Shown piece after piece: positions 8,622 through 16,642 of a DNA stretch of 64,000 nt. Position numbers and translations under genes: made by a program. Source of the stretch: Nocardia sp. CDC159 (GTDB taxonomy: Bacteria > Actinomycetota > Actinomycetes > Mycobacteriales > Mycobacteriaceae); NCBI RefSeq assembly GCF_023740735.1, contig NZ_JAMRXH010000005.1, positions 310,001 to 374,000 of the forward strand, in the 5' to 3' direction. Within the stretch, counting starts at the first letter, position 1; each line of letters begins with the position of its first letter. The notes beneath the pieces are model-generated. The model saw only the letters and a list, made by a program, of their open reading frames with translations. It was not told the DNA's origin and searched no databases.

Positions 8622-8936
8622 CTACACCTGCTTTCCCGCATGGGTGATCGAGTCCCGGTTGGCAGACTCCTGCGCCTCGTACAGGTTCGCGGTATCGGCC
8701 AGGCTGGTCGCCGATTGCTCCAACGCCGCGACGATCTCCTCGGCGCCGTGCTTCCACTCGAGCCAGGACTCGTCATACGCCGAAGCAGCGCTGCCTCGCC
8801 ACCCATCAGCGAGCAGTTCCTGGCCGACCGAGCGATCCAGCTCCTGCACCCGTTCCCGGATCACCTGGGCCTTGTCGCTGATGAACCGCGCTGCCTCCCG
8901 CAACCGGGCCGGTTCCACCTGGAGTTCATCGGCCAT
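8622..8936 (-). CDS. WXG100-family ESX protein (EsxA/B-like)
   Basis: A 104-residue WXG100 protein with a canonical W-R-G turn (ADGWRGSAASAYDESWLEW, around residues 44-62) between two amphipathic helices, and a YEAQE sequence matching the Y-x-x-x-D/E ESX export signal. It is the first gene of an operon running WXG100, WXG100, toxin-like, immunity-like, YbaB, a standard arrangement for ESX-exported toxins in Nocardia and mycobacteria. No ESX membrane apparatus genes are in the window, so export would depend on a system encoded elsewhere. Confidence 0.88.
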   Translation of the reverse strand: MADELQVEPARLREAARFISDKAQVIRERVQELDRSVGQELLADGWRGSAASAYDESWLEWKHGAEEIVAALEQSATSLADTANLYEAQESANRDSITHAGKQV

Positions 8937-9147
8937 ACACCCCTCCTCGCGCCTCTACGCACTATAGGACGCACCCACAAGCCCCGCCGGTTCCACAGCG
9001 ATGGCCCCGCCTACCCCACTCGTCGCGGCCGATCCTCATGCTCTCGCAGCCACACACTGCACGTGCACCCCTCTCTGGCCGGTAGAAGCTCGACTCGGCA
9101 CTGGTATTCAGCCGCCACGCGGGCCGTCCTGTAGTTAGCTTGAACTG

Positions 9148-9711
9148 GTGAGAGCTCGCGGGTGCAGTTGGGCATGGGAAGTGGCTCAAAACGAGCTGCA
9201 GACGGTTCTGCCGCGGCGGTGGAGCCACTGCCAGGGAGTCGCACGCGCGGCCCGCACATGCGCGGTTCTGGTGGGCGATGACGCAGAACTGCTCACGGCG
9301 GCGGCTGTCCTGCACGATGTCGGCTATGCACCACGCTTGGCGCTGACCGGCTTTCATCCGCTCGACGGTGCCCGCTTCCTTCGGGATGCACACCAAGCCG
9401 ATGATCGGCTGGTGCGCTTGGTCGCCAACCACACCGGTGCACTGCTCGAGGCGGAGGAACGCGGCCTGCGCCGCGAGCTAATGACCGAGTTCCCGATCCT
9501 GGACAACCCACTCCTCGTCGACGCCCTGACCTACACAGACCTCACCACCACGCCTGACGGCCTGCCCACCACACCGCACGCTCGGATCGCCGAGATCCTG
9601 AATCGCTACGGACCAGATACCGTGGTCGGACGTTTCATTCAGCGTGCCGCACCCGATCTCCTCGCGTCCGCGGCCCGGATCGAACACGCCTTGGCAGCTC
9701 AGCCGAGATAG
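9148..9711 (+). CDS. HD-domain hydrolase
   Basis: A 187-residue HD-superfamily metal-dependent phosphohydrolase. The metal ligands appear as His27 in RWSHCQGVAR and the HD doublet His56-Asp57 in LHDVGYAP, followed by HPLDGARFLRD and a further His in LVANHTG, in family order. The substrate is probably a nucleotide or phosphorylated small molecule, consistent with the many NUDIX and MazG neighbours, but this is inference. The GTG start at 9148 lacks a clear ribosome binding site; GTG at 9181 is an in-frame alternative. The 3' end overlaps a NUDIX remnant on the other strand. Confidence 0.82.
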   Translation: MRARGCSWAWEVAQNELQTVLPRRWSHCQGVARAARTCAVLVGDDAELLTAAAVLHDVGYAPRLALTGFHPLDGARFLRDAHQADDRLVRLVANHTGALLEAEERGLRRELMTEFPILDNPLLVDALTYTDLTTTPDGLPTTPHARIAEILNRYGPDTVVGRFIQRAAPDLLASAARIEHALAAQPR

Positions 9712-9945
9712 GGTAGTTCCCGGACAGGTAGTCGCCGAGCTACTGCCGCATGCTGGGGTGAATGTCGTACCGATCCAGCTCCTCTGGCCGGACAAAGGCC
9801 ACGCCGTCTGCCTCCTCGTTGATGGTCGGCTTCCCGGCCACCGGTCGGCCGATGTAGGTGTTCTCGTACTGCTGCCGGCCCTCCCCGCCGCTGTAAGCGA
9901 CGATGTAGTTCGGGTTGCTGTTGTACCCGGACGAAAATGGAAGCC
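9699..9945 (-). pseudogene. 3' fragment of a NUDIX gene (paralogue of 20992-21459)
   Basis: The reverse strand reads a close copy of the last 70 or so residues of the intact NUDIX protein at 20992, including QQYENTYIGRPVAGKP and ELDRYDIHPSMRQ. A stop codon replaces the second Gln of MRQQ, and one base is lost before the original TGA (9699-9701), so TACCCG became TACCC. Similarity ends abruptly near 9945, before the NUDIX box, so the catalytic half is gone. This is a non-functional remnant of a duplicated gene. Confidence 0.85.
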
Positions 9946-10473
9946 CCATGCTATGCGCACGGCCCGCACCCCGACCTGACCCGGCAAGCGATCAACTCGC
10001 AGCTCGATCACCTCGCCGGTGCGTACCGGGATTAGACCAGCACCCGACACGATCGATTTCGCCGATACCGCCCGCATCGAGAACTATCAGGGCCCAGCTA
10101 TGACCGTGAGCGGTACTACCGGGCCGATGGGAGACTGATCGAATCCCGCTACATCGACCCTGATACCGGCGAGCTCGCCATCCGCAACATCTCCTTCGCG
10201 TGTAATAGGGCACAGCCCCCGGACGGGGGAGCCGCTGTCCCGCTTCGTCTTTCGCACCACGCCCACCCTGGGGATGTGGTAGACAAGCACGAGCCTCGTA
10301 TGCCCAGCTGGGGCAGGGCAGGGCGCCGAGGGCGGGCGCGGCCATGCACGACAATGTCCGGGCCTGCTCGGGTGGAGCGGTCTCTACCGTGTGCCTTGGC
10401 CGTTGTGCAGAATGCCGTTGTGCATGCCGAATGGAGCGAGGCGCAGTTGGGCCTGGCCAAGGGGGCTGTGCGG
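9946..10473. other. Region of gene remnants without an intact gene
   Basis: About 530 bases between the NUDIX fragment and the GrpB-like gene. On the plus strand a short open stretch reads YAHGPHPDLTRQAINSQLDH and ends in TAG near 10035. A second stretch, SYDRERYYRADGRLIESRYI, runs into the repeat at 10150-10352. Both look like protein ends rather than random sequence, but no family was recognised and no start or ribosome binding site fits. I read the region as debris from the duplications seen elsewhere in 3-21 kb. Confidence 0.45.
10150..10352 (+). repeat. Imperfect direct repeat, copy 2 (partner at 3155-3362)
   Basis: The partner of the repeat at 3155-3362. It keeps the coding-like stretch YIDPDTGELAIRNI, the shared segment around GGGGATGTGGTAGACAAGCA and the start context ATGCACGAC, but carries small indels. 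The stop that ends the reading frame in copy 1 is put out of frame here by a one-base difference (GCGTGTAATAG versus GGCATGTAA). Downstream sequence differs completely from copy 1. Confidence 0.7.
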
Positions 10474-10959
10474 GTGCTGGAGAGCCAGCCGGGTTGGCCG
10501 AAGGTGTTCGAGCAGCTCGCGTCGAGGCTGTGGCCCGCCCTCGGTGATCTGGCGGTAGCAATTGAGCATGTCGGATCGACTGCGGTGCCGGATCTTCCGG
10601 CCAAGCCAATAGTGGACATCGCCGTCGGCTTGGCAGCCGATACACAGCTCGTCGACGTCATCACGACTCTGACGCCGCTCGGCTACGAGTTCCGTGGCGA
10701 TAAGCACCAAGACGGGGGATGGTTGTTCGTGTACAGCACCCGACCGCTCTACCGGGTCGCGCATGTCCACGCAGTCCGACACGGCGATCCGCAGTGGCGA
10801 AGGTATCTGATGTTCCGCGACCGACTTCGTTCCGATCCTGCTGCACGCCGCGCCTACGCCCAGCTCAAATGTCAGCTGGCCGCGCAGCATGCCGACGATC
10901 GACAGGCGTATACATCGGCAAAGAACTCTCTGATCACAAAGCTGCTATCGGGTGCCTAG
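10474..10959 (+). CDS. GrpB family protein
   Basis: About 161 residues of the GrpB/UPF0157 family, a nucleotidyltransferase-fold group. Typical elements are QPGWPKVFEQLASRLWPAL, the IEHVGSTAVPDLPAKPIVDI core (GST plus the D-x-D-like acidic strand), and HVHAVRHGDPQWRRYLMFRD. Substrates of most members are unknown. GTG at 10474 is chosen because AAGGGGG lies 8 nt before it; the open frame extends much further upstream without family similarity. It sits within an island of small nucleotide-related enzymes. Confidence 0.85.
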   Translation: MLESQPGWPKVFEQLASRLWPALGDLAVAIEHVGSTAVPDLPAKPIVDIAVGLAADTQLVDVITTLTPLGYEFRGDKHQDGGWLFVYSTRPLYRVAHVHAVRHGDPQWRRYLMFRDRLRSDPAARRAYAQLKCQLAAQHADDRQAYTSAKNSLITKLLSGA

Positions 10960-11089
10960 CACCATCAATGTGTGGCGTCGGCCGACTTCTCCGAACCTAG
11001 CGATCGGGTCTCAGGGGCGCCGCCGGAAAGTCGGGTCATCCGGTTCGATCCCTCGCATGCCTAGTTGCACGCCGCGTCATTTCAGCAGC

Positions 11090-11175
11090 GCTGAATTGGA
11101 ATCCATCGCGCCCTGGATCGACGGCACCCTCCAGCGCCGCTTTTGGATCGCATCGACCACACGCCCAGGCACGCT
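11090..11175 (+). pseudogene. 3' fragment of a GNAT gene (paralogue of 16643-17710)
   Basis: Reads LESIAPWIDGTLQRRFWI, nearly identical to FESITPWTDGTLQRRYWI at the end of the GNAT domain at 16643. Nothing upstream matches that domain, so only the 3' end survives. It lies 19 bases before a minus-strand gene (11194) that is itself a paralogue of the gene downstream of the intact GNAT-NUDIX copy (17756). The two loci are therefore unequal copies of one duplicated block. Confidence 0.8.
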
Positions 11176-11193
11176 GGCCGCCCTGCCGTCCCG

Positions 11194-12078
11194 CTATTCG
11201 ACTGGACCGGACAGGGTGTTGAGATAGGCCATGAACTCGTCGGTGGGTCGGATCGAGTTGGTGTCGTCGCGGCGAGTGATGGTGGCCGCCAGCCCCAGAC
11301 GCCCCCGGCGCCAGAAGTACACGTGCGGGCTGATCGGCCAGGGCTGCTCCTCGTAGTTGTGGCCCGCGATCTGCGCCAGCAACGTGACCTGCTGGATCAC
11401 CCGGACATCCACGATGGGGTAGGCATACAGCCACTCCTTGGACGGCATGATCACCACGGCTGCGCCGTCCGGGCCGGTGACCGGGTACTCGCCGAGCCAG
11501 AGCGCGTGCGCGGTCAGGTATTCCGGGCCGGACAGCAGCGACAGCGGCGGAAGCCCCTCACCCATCGGCACATCCATGTACTCACTGGCGATCTCGACAC
11601 CGCCGTCGGCGCGAACGTTATGCTCGCCCAGGGTGAACAGGTCGTATTCGCCGATCGGCCAGTCCCGCAACATGTCGTAGGTGACCGACTCGACCGTGTG
11701 CACCCGATCGATCAGCACCCGCTGCACCAGCCCCGGCGCCACGATCCGCCGCACGGTGCCGACCCCGCCCCCGGCGGGACCGTCGAGCCGGGTCCTGATC
11801 AATCCGTGTATGGCCGCGAAATCGCGGTAGGCGAGCGGATCCTCGGCGTCGGTCATCGCAGCGACCACCCCGGTGTCGAACAAATCACCGATCACGCTCG
11901 GCCACTGCTCCCGCGGGCGGACCGCCAGCTCCCGCCGGATCGTGTCCAGCTCTTGGCGGAAGGAGTACGGGCCGATCAACTCCACGACACCGGGAGCCAG
12001 CCAGCGGCACACATATCCACGCTCCCGCGCCGCCAACACCAGAAGATCAGCCACCGGGTCGCTGGATCGCTCGAACAT
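11194..12078 (-). CDS. Hypothetical protein, paralogue of 17756-18646
   Basis: A 294-residue soluble protein with no recognised domain. It aligns over its whole length with the 296-residue product of 17756-18646, with long identical stretches such as APGLVQRVLIDRVHTVESVT and MGEGLPPLSLLSGPEYLTAH. The conserved core and the shared HVY.WR.GRL.LAAT ending suggest both are under selection. ATG at 12078 has GGAGG 8 nt upstream. The open frame extends further upstream but that part is not shared with the paralogue. Function unknown; there is no signal peptide or membrane span. Confidence 0.75.
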   Translation of the reverse strand: MFERSSDPVADLLVLAARERGYVCRWLAPGVVELIGPYSFRQELDTIRRELAVRPREQWPSVIGDLFDTGVVAAMTDAEDPLAYRDFAAIHGLIRTRLDGPAGGGVGTVRRIVAPGLVQRVLIDRVHTVESVTYDMLRDWPIGEYDLFTLGEHNVRADGGVEIASEYMDVPMGEGLPPLSLLSGPEYLTAHALWLGEYPVTGPDGAAVVIMPSKEWLYAYPIVDVRVIQQVTLLAQIAGHNYEEQPWPISPHVYFWRRGRLGLAATITRRDDTNSIRPTDEFMAYLNTLSGPVE

Positions 12079-12185
12079 CGGGACGCCCTCCCTCGGTGAA
12101 TCCGTCAGGGCCGCAGCAGGTATCGACCCGCATCCGATTGTGACCGCACCTACCGACAGAAACCCTCGCCACGGCGGCGAGCGCC

Positions 12186-12710
12186 TCACCGGCCAGCGGC
12201 GGTGCCACCGTCGCCGCACCCAACGTCCCCGAGAGTGCGGCCCATGACCACGACGTCCCACAACTCGCCGTTCCGGCGCACGTAATGCCGTCGCAATCGG
12301 CCTTCGATCTCGAAGCCCGCCGACTCGTACAGGCCGATCGCCGCCACGTTGTGCGGCCACACCTGCAGCGTGACCTTGTGCGCCCCATGCTCTTCGCTCC
12401 AGCGGATCAAACTCTCCAGCAGCGCGGTGCCGACACCGCGACCACGCCAGTCGGCGGCGACCATCATCGCGATCTCGGTGACCCCGATGTGGGCGAAGGA
12501 CCCTGTCGCGAACCCCACCAGACGACCATCGCGAGGACAGGCGACGAACACCGCGCCACCGGCCTCGGTCAGCCTCGCCCGGGCACCCCGCGCGGTCGCC
12601 TCGGTGTCGACCGGGACCTGCGCGCCGATCCATTTCCCCTCACCCGCCACATCCCCCTTGAGCTGGATGATCCGATCGACATCCACGTCGACAGCGCGCC
12701 GCACCGTCAC
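12186..12710 (-). CDS. GNAT family N-acetyltransferase
   Basis: A 174-residue GNAT enzyme. The acetyl-CoA loop is in IAMMVAADWRGRGVGTALLES (Q/R-x-x-G-x-G/A type), and the C-terminal signature is KVTLQVWPHNVAAIGLYESAGF, close to RimI/PhnO-type transferases. The GTG start at 12710 overlaps the stop of the NUDIX gene upstream (GTGA at 12707-12710), which decides the start and shows coupling. The target is unknown. Confidence 0.88.
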   Translation of the reverse strand: MTVRRAVDVDVDRIIQLKGDVAGEGKWIGAQVPVDTEATARGARARLTEAGGAVFVACPRDGRLVGFATGSFAHIGVTEIAMMVAADWRGRGVGTALLESLIRWSEEHGAHKVTLQVWPHNVAAIGLYESAGFEIEGRLRRHYVRRNGELWDVVVMGRTLGDVGCGDGGTAAGR

Positions 12711-13228
12711 CTCGCTCGACTGGCGGCCGACAGACCGTCCGAGTGCTTGCTGCTCGCCGGGGGTGTCAGCAGCCGCAGCGGCCGCGTCGCGGGGTTCGGC
12801 AGGCGGCCCAGCAGGGCACCCTGCCCTGATTGCAGCACGTGAGCCGCCTCGAGCAGCAGCCAGAAACATTCCAGCCTGGTCGGTGTCCCGACCCCGTCGT
12901 GGTCTTCTTGGCTCTGCCATCGCTGTGGCGGGGTGGCGCTGAGGAGTTCGAGTTGGTAGAAGTGGCGGAGCTGGATCTCCGAGCGGTACGGGGTCAGGTC
13001 GTCTTCGGCTGTCCCGAGCTTGCGAACGATGCGGTAGTCGTGCAGCCCGGTTTCCTCGCGGGCTTCCCGCAACGCGGCCTCGGCGGGTGCCTCGCCCGGT
13101 TTGATCGTTCCCGCGGGCACCTGGATGCCGACTTCCTCGGGCCCGAAGTCCAGATGCCGGAACACCAGCAGCCGACCATCGCGCACGATGTAGCACACCA
13201 CCTTCTCGACTACGACCTTCCTCGACAT
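12707..13228 (-). CDS. NUDIX hydrolase
   Basis: A 173-residue NUDIX hydrolase. A complete NUDIX box (G-x5-E-x7-REUxEExGU) is visible as GTIKPGEAPAEAALREAREE followed by TGL. The family hydrolyses nucleoside diphosphates linked to other groups. The N-terminal strand VCYIVRDGRLLVFRHLDF and a C-terminal W-containing segment fit the fold. ATG at 13228 has GGAGGAG 8 nt upstream. It is the first gene of a pair with the GNAT gene and is transcribed away from the APH-like gene; the 200-base gap between them must hold both promoters. Confidence 0.9.
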   Translation of the reverse strand: MSRKVVVEKVVCYIVRDGRLLVFRHLDFGPEEVGIQVPAGTIKPGEAPAEAALREAREETGLHDYRIVRKLGTAEDDLTPYRSEIQLRHFYQLELLSATPPQRWQSQEDHDGVGTPTRLECFWLLLEAAHVLQSGQGALLGRLPNPATRPLRLLTPPASSKHSDGLSAASRAR

Positions 13229-13426
13229 CGTGAAACTCCTCCCGCCACCGGTCGCGCGTGCCAGTGCCAGTGAAGACCGGAAGGCCCGGGTTGTCACGCG
13301 GGTTATCAAGCATCCGATTCCGCCAACACGACACCCGCCGGGACCTGCTTGATCAAGGCCCGCCGGGGCCACCTGGGCGCGCGTAATTGGCTGGCGCTCG
13401 ATACGTCCGAGCACGACGATGGCGTG

Positions 13427-14365
13427 GTGACCAACGAGGAACGCGCGGCCGATCGAATCGGGTGGGATCAGCTTCCCGCGCCGGTCCGCGCCGTGATCGA
13501 GCACCGCCTGGGCGCACCGGTGCGCGCGGTGACCGTCCCGCCGGGCGGCTACAGCCACGGCATGGCCGCGCTGCTCCACCTCGGCGACGGCCGAACGGTT
13601 TTCGCCAAAGCCATCAACTCCGACGATGCCCTCGCCGACCGATACCGCACCGAGGCACACACCGTCACACAGCTGCCACGCACGGTGCCGACGCCCGCGA
13701 TCATGTTCTCCGCCGAGATCGCCGGATGGATAGTGGCGGTATTCGACGCGGTCGCAGGCCGCCATCCCCGCCTCGATCGGCCCGGCGAATTGGCGGCCGT
13801 GCTGGAAGCCGTCGAACGGCTGGCCGCAGCGCTGACGCCCAGCCCGCTCCCCGATACCCCCACCATCGTGCAGGATTACGGGCCCGTGCTGACCGGGTGG
13901 CGCGGGTTCGCCGAGAACGGCCCACCCGCCGATCTCGATCCCTGGTCGCGGCGCCATCTCGATCGGCTGGCCGAGCTGGAGTCGACCTGGAGCGTGGGGG
14001 CTGTCGGGGAGACGTTGCTGCACACCGACCTTCGTCCCGACAACATGCTGCTCCGTGATGACGGCAGTGTGGTCGTCGTGGACTGGGCGTGGCCGTGCCG
14101 AGGCGCAGCCTGGGTCGACACGGCCTCACTGGTGCCCTCGATGCTCGCGGCCGGAGTCGACCCCGACCCGATCCTGGCCACCCACCCCGTCACCGCCGGC
14201 ACCGATCCCGCCGCCATCGACGCGTTCGTCTGCGCGCTCGCCGGCTACTGGGCACACAACAGCAGACTCCCCGCCCCACCGAGATCGCCTAGCCTGCGCC
14301 AGCATCAAGCCCGCAAAGCCCACCTCACCACCACATGGATGACCCGACGGCTCTCCTGGCCATAA
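13427..14365 (+). CDS. Aminoglycoside phosphotransferase (APH)-like kinase
   Basis: About 312 residues with the APH/choline-kinase fold. The N-lobe has a glycine-rich loop (PPGGYSHGM) and a strand with Lys61 (TVFAKAIN). The C-lobe has the catalytic LHTDLRPDN (Asp201, Asn206) and metal-binding VVDWAW (Asp219). These features predict ATP-dependent phosphorylation of a small molecule, not necessarily an antibiotic. The start is uncertain: GTG at 13427 fits the family length, while an open frame to 13349 exists with no good ribosome binding site. The C-terminal RKAHLTTTWMTRRLSWP is typical of actinobacterial members. Confidence 0.82.
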   Translation: MTNEERAADRIGWDQLPAPVRAVIEHRLGAPVRAVTVPPGGYSHGMAALLHLGDGRTVFAKAINSDDALADRYRTEAHTVTQLPRTVPTPAIMFSAEIAGWIVAVFDAVAGRHPRLDRPGELAAVLEAVERLAAALTPSPLPDTPTIVQDYGPVLTGWRGFAENGPPADLDPWSRRHLDRLAELESTWSVGAVGETLLHTDLRPDNMLLRDDGSVVVVDWAWPCRGAAWVDTASLVPSMLAAGVDPDPILATHPVTAGTDPAAIDAFVCALAGYWAHNSRLPAPPRSPSLRQHQARKAHLTTTWMTRRLSWP

Positions 14366-14438
14366 CGATCGCTTCGGTCGCCGTGGATACCTGCACCGGC
14401 CCACCTGTCTCTATCGCGCACCGCTCGGCTCGGTCTGG

Positions 14439-14837
14439 TCATCCTTCCAGGCGCCGCAACCATTTCCGCTCGATCACGGCCTGAACGTCGGTTCCGCGGT
14501 GGTGTGCGACGAGCAAGGCGTGACAGAGGATGTCGATGATCTCCTCGTCGACCGCGTCCCGCAACTCTGTCATCGTTTTGCCGCGTGGGCGTCCTTGTCC
14601 GGTTTCGGCGAGGAACCATTGCACCAGCTCGCCGGCCTCCTCGGTCACCTTCATGACCAGCCATTCCGGGGTCCGACGGAAACCGTTCTGCCGAGCGTAG
14701 TTTTGGGACACCGCATCGAGCTGGGCCGTCAAGGTCGACCAGTCGATGCCGTCGTGGGCAGCGTTGCCCGCTGGCCCCTGCAGCTGATCGGGTCCGTCTG
14801 CCTGCATCCGTTTCCCTCCCGGTGCTGATTCACTCAC
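14439..14837 (-). CDS. MazG-like nucleotide pyrophosphohydrolase
   Basis: A 132-residue all-alpha NTP pyrophosphatase domain. The Mg-binding motifs are MKVTEEAGELVQWF (E-E-x-x-E) and DEEIIDILCHAL (E-x-x-D). The family turns nucleoside triphosphates into monophosphates plus pyrophosphate, often to remove damaged or signalling nucleotides. It lies 9 bases downstream of a NUDIX gene on the same strand, forming a NUDIX-then-MazG operon. A second copy of this MazG domain at 21544 is physically fused to a NUDIX domain, which supports a shared pathway. Confidence 0.85.
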   Translation of the reverse strand: MSESAPGGKRMQADGPDQLQGPAGNAAHDGIDWSTLTAQLDAVSQNYARQNGFRRTPEWLVMKVTEEAGELVQWFLAETGQGRPRGKTMTELRDAVDEEIIDILCHALLVAHHRGTDVQAVIERKWLRRLEG

Positions 14838-14846
14838 GCGGCTCGG

Positions 14847-15281
14847 TCAGTTCCTCGACGTCTCTGCTGCCCGCAGTCGAGTGAACCAGGTCGCGATCGA
14901 CCGCTTGTACCCCTCGGGCAGGTTCAGGGCGGCGATCTCGTCCTCGGCGAACAGGCCGATCTCCTCGTGCTCATCGGACCGGACCGGTGCCGCATCGGTG
15001 TCGGGGTAGCAGCCGTAGGTCACGATGAACACGTACTTGCCGGTGACGGTCATGTAGTGCAGCCGTGCGTCGAGGATCGGCCCGGTCGTGACCGGCCACC
15101 GCGTCTCCTCGGCCACCTCACGAGCGACGCAGTCCTCCGGCGTCTCCCCCGGCTCGATCCGCCCACCCGGCAACTCCCACTCGCCGCGATCGGTCTTCAC
15201 CAGCAGCACCCGGCCCTCGCGCACGACCACACCCTTGATCGAGACCGAATACAGATGCGGCACATAACCGGAGTCAGTCAC
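14847..15281 (-). CDS. NUDIX hydrolase
   Basis: A 144-residue NUDIX hydrolase. The box is GGRIEPGETPEDCVAREVAE followed by ETRW, with one departure: the usual Gly after EE-x is replaced in E-E-T-R, so affinity or specificity may differ. The preceding strand REGRVLLVKTDRGEWELPGG is canonical. GTG at 15281 is chosen by comparison with family N-termini; no Shine-Dalgarno sequence is visible, so a leaderless transcript is possible. It is the first gene of an operon with the MazG-like gene. Confidence 0.85.
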   Translation of the reverse strand: MTDSGYVPHLYSVSIKGVVVREGRVLLVKTDRGEWELPGGRIEPGETPEDCVAREVAEETRWPVTTGPILDARLHYMTVTGKYVFIVTYGCYPDTDAAPVRSDEHEEIGLFAEDEIAALNLPEGYKRSIATWFTRLRAAETSRN

Positions 15282-15458
15282 ACGCGGGGACGCTAGCAGC
15301 CGCACCCACGACCCCACGCCCGATCAGCGATGACCGAGCACACCCAATCCACTACAGGGACAGGCGTTTCGCCTCCCGGCCTCCGGCCCCGTCGGGACAA
15401 CCCACGCAGCGGAGAAGACTCACCGAAGTTGTCGGTGCCTCCCGCTATCGTGCCCGCC

Positions 15459-16031
15459 ATGCAGTCGGCTACCGCCACCGTCGCGACGCTCGTGAAAGCC
15501 ATCGCGCCGCTGGATGCGTTGGAGCAGCGGCACATCGACCGAACCCTGACCTGGCTGGCCACCACCGACGACATCTACCGCCGCATCAAGCCCGCCACCC
15601 CGTCCCCGCACCTGGTCGCCTACGTAATCCTGGTCGACCCGGACCAGCGCGGCGTCTACCTCGGCCTGCACCGCAACTCCGGCCTGCACCTACCGATGGG
15701 CGGACACGTCGAACCCGGCGAACACCCCCTCACCGCCGCGCGCCGTGAAGCCGCCGAGGAACTCGGCATCGACGCCGAGTTCACCGTGATCGGCGACCAG
15801 CCGCTGATGGTCACCGTCACCACCACCGTCGGGCGCTATCCCCATGAAGACGTCAGCGTGTGGTACGTGGCTCGCGGAGACCGTTCCCGCGAATACGCCC
15901 TGGACCCCGCCGAATTCGCACGCGGCCGGTGGTGGGACATCGACCCCTACGGCATCCCCGAATCCGACCCCCACCTCGGCCGCTTCCTCACCAAACTGCA
16001 CACCACGCTGCCCGACCGGGCGGCGGAATGA
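15459..16031 (+). CDS. NUDIX hydrolase with N-terminal helical extension
   Basis: A 190-residue protein. Residues 1-50 form a helical extension (QSATATVATLVKAIAPLDAL), followed by a NUDIX domain with the box GHVEPGEHPLTAARREAAEE plus LGI. A decayed paralogue of the same gene lies at 5258. The sequence TATCGT lies 8 nt upstream of the ATG without a ribosome binding site, suggesting a leaderless transcript; the same element precedes the decayed copy. The stop overlaps the start of the P-loop kinase gene by ATGA, so the two enzymes are made together. Confidence 0.88.
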   Translation: MQSATATVATLVKAIAPLDALEQRHIDRTLTWLATTDDIYRRIKPATPSPHLVAYVILVDPDQRGVYLGLHRNSGLHLPMGGHVEPGEHPLTAARREAAEELGIDAEFTVIGDQPLMVTVTTTVGRYPHEDVSVWYVARGDRSREYALDPAEFARGRWWDIDPYGIPESDPHLGRFLTKLHTTLPDRAAE

Positions 16032-16567
16032 AAAACCCTGGAGTGCTGGTGGTCCTGCGGGGCAATTCCGGTTCGGGAAAGTCGAGCGTGGCCGCTGCGG
16101 TGCAGCGCCGGTTCGAGCGCGGGACGTGCGCGGTGGTGTCGCAGGACGCAGTGCGCCGCCAGCTGCTTCGCGAACCCGACGAACCCGACCGTCTCAACAT
16201 CGCGTTAATCGAGCACATCGCCCTGTTCTGCCTGGCCCGCGGTCTGATCACGATCGTCGAAGGAATCCTCGACGCACAGCGGTACAGCGCGATGCTCGAA
16301 CGCGTGGCAAGTAATGCCGACGCGGCGTTGTTCTACGCGTTCGACCTCAGCCTCGCCGAAACCCTGACCCGCCATGCTCAGCGTCCCCAGGCCGCATCCA
16401 TCCCGCCGGAACTGATGGAGCAGTGGTACCACGGGTGGCAGCCGCTGGCGTTCACCACCGAGACCCGGATCGACTCCACCTGGCCCCTCGAGGCGATCAC
16501 CGACCGGATCTGCCGCGACTTGGCCGCGACCGGTGTCAGCACCCACCCCGACGACACCACACCCTGA
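16028..16567 (+). CDS. P-loop kinase (AAA_33 / small-molecule kinase)
   Basis: A 179-residue P-loop kinase with Walker A GNSGSGKSS (12-20), preceded by a hydrophobic strand (VLVVLR). Later elements VVSQDAVRRQLLR, IVEGILDAQRY and HAQRPQAASIPPELMEQWY fit the zeta-toxin/chloramphenicol-phosphotransferase type of small kinase. It phosphorylates an unidentified metabolite. Coupled by ATGA to the NUDIX gene upstream. A role as a lone toxin is less likely because no antitoxin-like gene precedes it. Confidence 0.8.
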   Translation: MKNPGVLVVLRGNSGSGKSSVAAAVQRRFERGTCAVVSQDAVRRQLLREPDEPDRLNIALIEHIALFCLARGLITIVEGILDAQRYSAMLERVASNADAALFYAFDLSLAETLTRHAQRPQAASIPPELMEQWYHGWQPLAFTTETRIDSTWPLEAITDRICRDLAATGVSTHPDDTTP

Positions 16568-16642
16568 CCGGTGCCGCACCGGCCGCGACAGCGGCCCAAT
16601 ATTCTGTCGACCGTCAACGTGTGCGGCTCTTATTGTCGACCC

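Noticed and set aside
11035..11075. GGTTCGATCC sequence resembling a tRNA T-arm
   Set aside because: The flanking bases do not form the T-stem, and no acceptor or anticodon stem can be drawn upstream.
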